Below are positions 58,373 to 64,000 of a stretch of DNA of 64,000 nucleotides, one piece after another. Origin of the DNA: Galdieria partita (lineage: Eukaryota; Rhodophyta; Bangiophyceae; Galdieriales; Galdieriaceae). The notes below the pieces were generated by a model. It saw only the letters and a list, made by a program, of their open reading frames with translations. It did no database searches and was not told where the DNA came from. The stretch lies in contig BQMJ01000010.1 of assembly GCA_025991245.1 (NCBI GenBank), forward strand, positions 186,001 to 250,000. Direction: 5' to 3'. The position numbers were made by a program, and so were the translations under genes. Every line of letters begins with the position of its first letter. Within the stretch, counting starts at the first letter, position 1.

Positions 58373-59815
58373 ATGCGCCATTTTTGGTATACAAAAGGGA
58401 CTGGTAGAACTGTTTTGAAGCTTATCTTTTGCTTTGTAACTGTTGTTTACTTAACTTTTGCATTTGAGAAAAGTTTTCGTTTACCGGAGGAATACATAAG
58501 ACAGGACTCAACTGAACCGCCTCTTTCATTGTTGTGGGCTTCAGAGTTTAAGGTTGGTATTTGAACTATGGAGTTTGTGGTAATCTGTGTTCAAAGGACC
58601 TAGTCACAAACAGGTTTTGGCTCAGAAGCTTGGAGTTTTGTACAGGGTTTATTGCATTATCCAGTAAAGCTCCGTCTATGGCATATAGGTACCGAACCTT
58701 GGGACAAGAAAGCCAAGGTTTTGAGTGACGAAAGATCTAATCTTCTTCAGAGGTTATGGTGTGGCAAAGTTTGTTCCTCCACAAAGCTATCACCTGAAGA
58801 GAAAGTAGACTTTCTTGTGCTTCATTCAGTTCCACCCGATTGGATATCTCCCCTGAAAGAATGTGGTCTGTGCAAGAAGGCAAAGATCAAAGTTGGCAGG
58901 GCCATGTTTGAAACCACAGGAGTTCCTCAAGAATGGGTCAAGTTGCTAAACAGTACTGTTGACGAAATTTGGGTTCCTTCTCAGTTCCATAAGAAAACTT
59001 TTTCCAATAATGGCGTTGTAAAGGAGAAAATAAGAGTAGTGCCTCAGCCCATTGATCATGAAAGCTTTGGGACATTGCCTATTCAACAAAGAGCATCTCT
59101 TCTTGGTAATTGTGCCAACCGCTTTGTGTTTTTATCAATTTTCAAGTGGGAGGTTCGTAAAGGTGTTGATATCTTACTAAAAGCATATATGCAGGAGTTT
59201 TCCGCAGAAGACAACGTGTGTTTGCTTCTGTTGACTCGAGGTAGAGGATTATCAGCCAACGAAATCAAACAGCGTGTCATGAAATTCTTAAGCAAAAACA
59301 ATATTAACTCTTCTAATCTTCCTCAACTAGAAGTTTTTGAACCGAACAAAAAAGACATGTTAAACTTGGCTTCGTTGTACGTCTCAGTTGATGCATTTGT
59401 CCTTCCAACAAGAGGTGAAGGTTGGGGACGTCCTATTATGGAGGCAATGGCTTGTGGAACTCCAGTGATTGCAACTAATTGGAGCGGTCAAACAGAATAT
59501 CTCAATGAGAAGACTGGTTTTCCTATTCCAGTTGAACAAGTTGTGACCTATGCAGAAGGTCCGGGTTTTGCAGAATTGTATAGAGATGAGCTGGTAATTT
59601 CTGCAGCTTCGTTTAAAAATCAACTTTGGGCGAAGCCCTCTGAACAGAAATTTCGCAGTTTAATGCGTTGGGTATTTAAAAATCCGTCAATAGCAAAGAA
59701 GGTAGCATTGCGAGGAAGAAAAGAGATTTTAACAAAGTTCTCCCCTCGAGTAGTTGCTAGTATGGTTGTTCGAAGACTTTTGGAACTGAAAGATGCTACA
59801 ATGAAAGTTGCATAA
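58373..59815 (+). CDS. GT4-type glycosyltransferase, type II membrane protein
   Basis: Exons 58373-58552 and 58604-59815 (51-nt intron) give 463 residues. A hydrophobic anchor (LKLIFCFVTVVYLTFAF) near residues 14-30 with a basic cytoplasmic start indicates a Golgi or ER type II enzyme. GT-B fold motifs: SQTGFGSEAWSFVQGL at the splice junction (donor-loop Gly), DEIWVPSQFHKKTF, FVFLSIFKWEVRKGVDILL and the retaining-transferase signature LPTRGEGWGRPIMEAMACG with ATNWSGQTEYL (E-x7-E motif). It resembles group 1 glycosyltransferases acting on glycoproteins or cell-wall glycans; donor and acceptor cannot be read. The acceptor at 58603 was the only one that restores the QTGFG block. Confidence 0.82.
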
Positions 59816-60093
59816 ATTGTGTTGTACCGAGAGACATTGACGGTATAGCGTGTATGAAGAGGAAGAAGAGATTGGAACTTCACCATTTCATTTCGGGAAT
59901 GGTTTAGTGTTGATTGGAGAAACCTTTTAGAGAAATTTTTATTTATTGAGTACCGTTCTTGTATCAAATATATCGTATGACGTTTATTGTCGGCACCACG
60001 TGTTGAATCTTAAAATGCGTTTGTTTTATTCAATCGATTTGATATATTCAATTGTAATTTTCTCCTAAGCATTGTGTTTGTCAGTTGGGTCTC

Positions 60094-61934
60094 ATGACTA
60101 TCATATCCATCTCAATATTGAATAGAAGTGGAAAAGGTATGTGTGAAGTTTCTTAGTTGTAGATGTCTCTGGAAAATATTTCACGTCTTCCGGGTGATTA
60201 CAACTATTCAAAGCTGGAGCGGAAAAGCCGCTTTGAAGAGTTCTTTCTTGATTACCACCAAGACCTATGACGGTTTCAAGATATTGAAAGTTTTCCTGTA
60301 TGTTGTATTTCGTAACTCTAATTTGTTGTTTTCTAGTTCTATTATCACGACAATTTGTCGAAATAAGTCGCATCCGAATAGAAAGCTTGTTATCGGCATT
60401 TCCCAGGCTTGTAAACAGCAGTAAACAACACACTTATGTGGAAACTGAAAGCGTAAGATATTTATATCAACCCTTGGAGTCTTTGTACGTAGTCATAATA
60501 ACTACGAGAGGAAGCAACGTAGTGGAAGATCTCGAAACGCTTCGTTTGATTCGTAAACTCATTCCTGAGTATTTGCCTCTTTATGCGAGTCTTGATGAGG
60601 AAAGTATTCTTGAAGCCGCTTTTGAGTTAATAGCGGCATTTGATGAGGTGGTTGACTGGGGTGGTTTGCGTGAGAACGTTGACGTTCAACAGGTGAATGT
60701 TTTGACGGAGATGTTTAGTCACGAAGAGAAATTAGCCAACATGATCAAGGAGTCAAAGATGATGGAAGCCAAAGAAGTTGCTAAGAGACGTGCAGAAAGC
60801 CTTAGTCGTGAAAAGTCAGAAAGAGAGAAATTAAACAAGTTGGGTTCCGATTTTGGACGTCTCCAAGGCCGTTCGTTTGGAGGAATATCGGCAGAAAGCT
60901 ATCAAGCCTCTATGACTATGCCAGAGACAGGCTTTACTTTCACTGGAATGTCTAATTATGGAAATTTGGATAGTAAAACTTCGCAGCCTCCAATGACTGT
61001 TGAAAACAGTAAAGTCGTGTCTGCGGGTATTGGTGGAAAAGGTCTAAGTTTGGCTGGTAGTAGAAAGCAAGATGCTGTTTTGGAAGCACTAAGGAAAGAA
61101 GGCGAATTAATGACAAGTCCAGCAGCCCAGTCGAAAATGGGAAGTACTTCTGAAGAAAAACAAATTCGCAATTTGAAGACCAAAGTGAAAAGCACAATAT
61201 CACAAGAATCTGTGCATTTTGTTGCTCAAGAAGATATTGTTTTGGAAATGAACCGAGATGGTGTGATTCATAGCTTTGAAATCAAGGGCAACTTGATATT
61301 GAAAGTATCAGATTCAACGAAAGCTTCTGTTCGTATTCATACAAGACTTGGAGATATGCAAGCATTTCAAGTTCGTACTCATCCGAACATCGATAAGAAT
61401 CTTTGGACATCTTCACAAGTCTTAGGTCTTCGAGACGCATCACGTGGTTTTCCTGTAGGAAGTCCACTGAGTATTTTAAGATGGCGTTTGACAAGCTCTG
61501 AAGAGAGGATGATTCCTCTTTCGATTAATTGTTGGCCTGCGGAATCTTCAACAGAGACCGTTGTTATTATAGAGTATGAACTTGTTGCTATTCGGGAATT
61601 GGAGAACGTATTTATTCATATTCCAGTTCCCAAGAGTGCAAGTACACCAAAGCTACGAGGTGCAGACGGAGAGTATAGTTTCAACTCTCGTTTAGGAGTA
61701 GTGGAATGGAAAGTGTCGATTATAGATAAGAACAATCCCCAAGGATCCTTGGAGTTTGTTACAGAACCTGCTCCAGCTACTAGTTTCTTTCCTGTTGAAG
61801 TATCGTTTGTGAGTAATGAAATATATGGTGATATTGGAATAGAATCGGTAAGAGGCTATTCGGATGATTCGGAATATAAGTTTAGTTTTGAAAAATTGTT
61901 GACTACTGAACGCTATTCCATTGTACATGACTGA
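60094..61934 (+). CDS. ARCN1: Coatomer subunit delta (COPI, archain)
   Basis: Delta subunit of the COPI coat for Golgi-to-ER transport. Exons 60094-60136 and 60337-61934 give 546 residues. The junction rebuilds the longin start (SILNRSGKVLLSRQFVEISR), followed by RIRIESLLSAFPRLV, KQHTYVETESVRYLYQPLES and LPLYASLDEESI. A charged linker (KEVAKRRAESLSREKSER) leads to the mu-homology domain, with LEMNRDGVIHSFEIKGNLIL, RTHPNIDKNLWTSSQVLGLR and FPVEVSFVSNEIYGDIGI near the end. The only intron is 200 nt, about four times the local norm, and holds an inverted repeat. No other splice is needed. Confidence 0.94.
60207..60237. repeat. Inverted repeat inside the long delta-COP intron
   Basis: TTCAAAGC at 60207-60214 is perfectly complementary to GCTTTGAA at 60230-60237, enclosing 15 nt. 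An alternative inner stem (AGCGG at 60218-60222 with CCGCT at 60228-60232, loop AAAAG) competes with it. The local sequence is more GC-rich than a typical intron here. It could be part of a structured intronic RNA, or chance. Confidence 0.5.
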
Positions 61935-61991
61935 AGAGATTCCTTTTGGGAATCTATGGAGAATTGAGATGCTTCAAATAAAACAACTCAT

Positions 61992-64000
61992 ATGGAAACT
62001 GTTGCTTCCCTTCAAACCATTTGTTTGAACGTCATTGTCTTTCAATGGGAGAATATTCCTAGAGAGTCCCTTGAGAGACTTCCAAAGGACCTCACGACTG
62101 TTTTGGTAGAAAAGTTCGCAAGCGAAAGAAAATTGTCCATTCGGGTTCTCAAGTGGTTAGAGTTGAAGTGTTCTATGAAGCTTATATATAGTGTATTAAT
62201 ATTGCTTAGGTTGGAGGGAACGGAATTTCAACAACTTAACTTGAGCAGTCAGGCTGGAAGAGTTAGAGACGACTGGATGAACGTTATTTCTACTTTTATG
62301 CTTGAGAAACTTGTATTGTCTTTCTGTACACAATTGACTGATGAAGGACTGTATAAGCTAACTTCTTCTCAAGAAGACCTTCATAAAGACTCTCCCTTGA
62401 CTTATTCACTGAAACAGTTGGACCTCTCTGGTTGTAGTCAGATCTCAAACCTAGGAGTGGAAGCTCTTTCCTATTTCAAGAACTTGGAGTCCTTGGTTCT
62501 TGATAACTGTTCTTCTCTTGGAAACATATCGCTGTCCTATATACGTACTATTCCATGTTTGAAGAATCTGAGTATTGCATGTTGTGACAAAATTTCTGGA
62601 AGTGGCTTGGAGCAAATATTTTGTTCGAAACATTTGGAATTTTTAAACCTTTCAGGTTGTTCACGTATTACTTCCGATGCATTGTCGCATATTTGCAGTT
62701 TGACAAATTTAAAACAATTGAAACTACGCCACTGCTCAAGAATTGATAATAGAGCTCTGGAACATATTGGACACTTGACAAATCTGGAGACTTTGGAACT
62801 CTATGAATGCGTTAAGATTGACGATGAAGGTTTGAAGTATCTTCAAAAGTGCACTCAGATACGTTATCTTTGTCTTTCTGGAACTTGTATCAGTGCAGAT
62901 GGAATTGCATCACTTGCTGAAATGTACATGCCTCATTTAGAGAGTCTTCATCTAACTCGTTGTTCTAATTTAGTTGGCTCACAATTTTCATTTTTGCTGA
63001 GAAGACTTTCCAAGAATATGAAACGGTTGCAGTTGCGATATCTGCATTGTGTTGACGAGGAGGTAAGAGAGAATCGCAAGGAATGTATGTTTATTGAGAA
63101 ATTGGGAGGTTCTTCGAGCAATAAGCGAATCGTTTCCTCAGTTGGAAAGTTTAAATTTGACAGACTGTCGACAAGTGACGGACAAAGCGATTTCTTTTCT
63201 AGATAATTTGTCATCACTTTCTGTGCTAAAACTTGCAGGAACGAGCGTTAGCGATGAAGGAATTTTGCGTATAACGCAAGTATTGAATAGGATATCGGAG
63301 CTTGACATATCATCTTGTAGCCTATTTAGTGATAAAGCTACTAGTCATATTTTGAATAATGTGGAGCACTTGAAGGCTTTGTATATTTCTAATAATCCTC
63401 AGCTAACGAAGAATTCTTGGAGTGACTCCCTTCAGAATTCTGCCAAGAGGTTGGTTATTTTTATCTATATTTGCAGAAACTTTTGTATTAAAAGTGATTT
63501 ATAATTAGACTACCTCTGAAAACCTTAGTCATTGAAGAAGGAGGCGTACTGGGAAAAAAATTCCTAACGAGTATTGCGTTTTTGTTTCCTCAGCTGGAGA
63601 CTTTATTGTTGTCAAAATGTTTCATTGATGGCAATGACTTCAAAGCATTTACAGATTTCTGCAACTTGCGACATTTAAAGTTGTCTCATTGTGAGATATC
63701 GAAACCTTTTCGGTGTGACTTTTTGATTCCTTTGAAAAATGCCTTACAAAATTTGAACTTGAGCAGTTGTAAATTCGTGACTGACGACCTTTGTAAGATT
63801 ATTGGTGAATTTGTCCATTTGGAAAGTCTTAATTTGAAGAATTGTTCCCAAGTTACTAATCGGGCGCTCCTATCGTTTTATTCTCTCTCGCATCTATCTT
63901 ATCTAAATATCCGTGGATGTCCATTGAGTCAAGAAGCAGTTTGGTCACTTGAGCGAAATTTGAGCAGTATTTCTGTGCTAAAGTATGATGCAGCTGAATG
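61992..64000 (+). CDS. Cysteine-type leucine-rich-repeat protein (FBXL/AMN1-like), 3' truncated
   Basis: Exons 61992-62167, 62210-63062, 63109-63449 and 63509 to beyond the window. About 600 residues are visible. From residue 80 it is a tandem array of Cys-containing LRRs of the FBXL type, for example LKQLDLSGCSQISNLGVEAL, LEFLNLSGCSRITSDALSHI, LKQLKLRHCSRIDNRALEHI and LESLNLKNCSQVTNRALLSF. The N-terminal 75 residues contain IPRESLERLPKDLTTVL, which is reminiscent of a degenerate F-box but not convincing. The 42-nt first intron (62168-62209) is divisible by three and stop-free, so its removal rests on splice motifs and on better repeat register. Such proteins often act as substrate receptors for SCF ligases. 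Confidence 0.8.

Noticed and set aside
60137-60336. C/D-box snoRNA in the delta-COP intron
   Set aside because: A C-box-like GTGATTA exists but no D box (CTGA) is present at a suitable distance.

Overview
The window is nuclear DNA of a eukaryote with a very compact, AT-rich, intron-bearing genome. Almost every gene is broken by short GT-AG introns (31-84 nt, mostly 42-61 nt; one of 200 nt). Neighbouring genes are separated by tens of bases, and several divergent pairs have start codons 11-14 bp apart. A nuclear lycopene cyclase, a geranylgeranyl-diphosphate synthase, a plastid/cyanobacterial-type Cpn60 and a GDT1-type organelle transporter point to a photosynthetic eukaryote. Short introns, AT-richness and compactness fit a red alga of the Galdieria type (Cyanidiophyceae). 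That assignment is inference; no database was searched. Gene models were spliced by eye and cross-checked: the coding exons of each fully closed gene sum to a multiple of three.

Layout. 0-9.3 kb: cob(I)alamin adenosyltransferase (5' truncated), RING-H2 membrane protein, ESF2/ABT1 ribosome-biogenesis factor, lycopene cyclase, a bZIP factor, a type I cell-surface-like protein with a Cys-rich tail, the gamete fusogen HAP2/GCS1, and a small membrane protein. 9.3-10.35 kb: unresolved. 10.35-31.8 kb: a run rich in RNA- and genome-maintenance genes: UPF1, a PTC7-like PP2C, a small secreted protein, CAF-1 large subunit, the 15-exon ATM kinase, two orphan small genes, a HAD phosphatase and Ku80. 31.8-42.6 kb: cysteinyl-tRNA synthetase, eIF2B-beta, GGPP synthase, RAD23, a polytopic membrane protein, a coiled-coil protein, SmB, an ankyrin protein and a LIM protein. 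42.6-51.9 kb: ABCA transporter, GSK3 kinase, GDT1 transporter, the N-terminal methyltransferase NTM1, a membrane protein, a four-exon pterin carbinolamine dehydratase that has no long ORF, and two orphans. 52.2-64 kb: RPL4, an enoyl-CoA hydratase (AUH-like), PRP19, Cpn60, a GT4 glycosyltransferase, delta-COP and a Cys-type leucine-rich-repeat protein that runs off the window end.

Themes. CAF-1, ATM, Ku80 and RAD23 lie within about 22 kb, covering chromatin assembly, double-strand-break signalling, end joining and nucleotide excision repair. UPF1, SmB and PRP19 represent RNA surveillance and splicing. GGPP synthase and lycopene cyclase are an early and a late step of carotenoid synthesis. No mobile element, virus-like copy, rRNA, tRNA or CRISPR array was recognised. 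The most interesting locus is 5.4-9.3 kb, where an apparently complete HAP2 fusogen lies tail-to-tail with an unnamed cell-surface-like protein and beside a small membrane protein.
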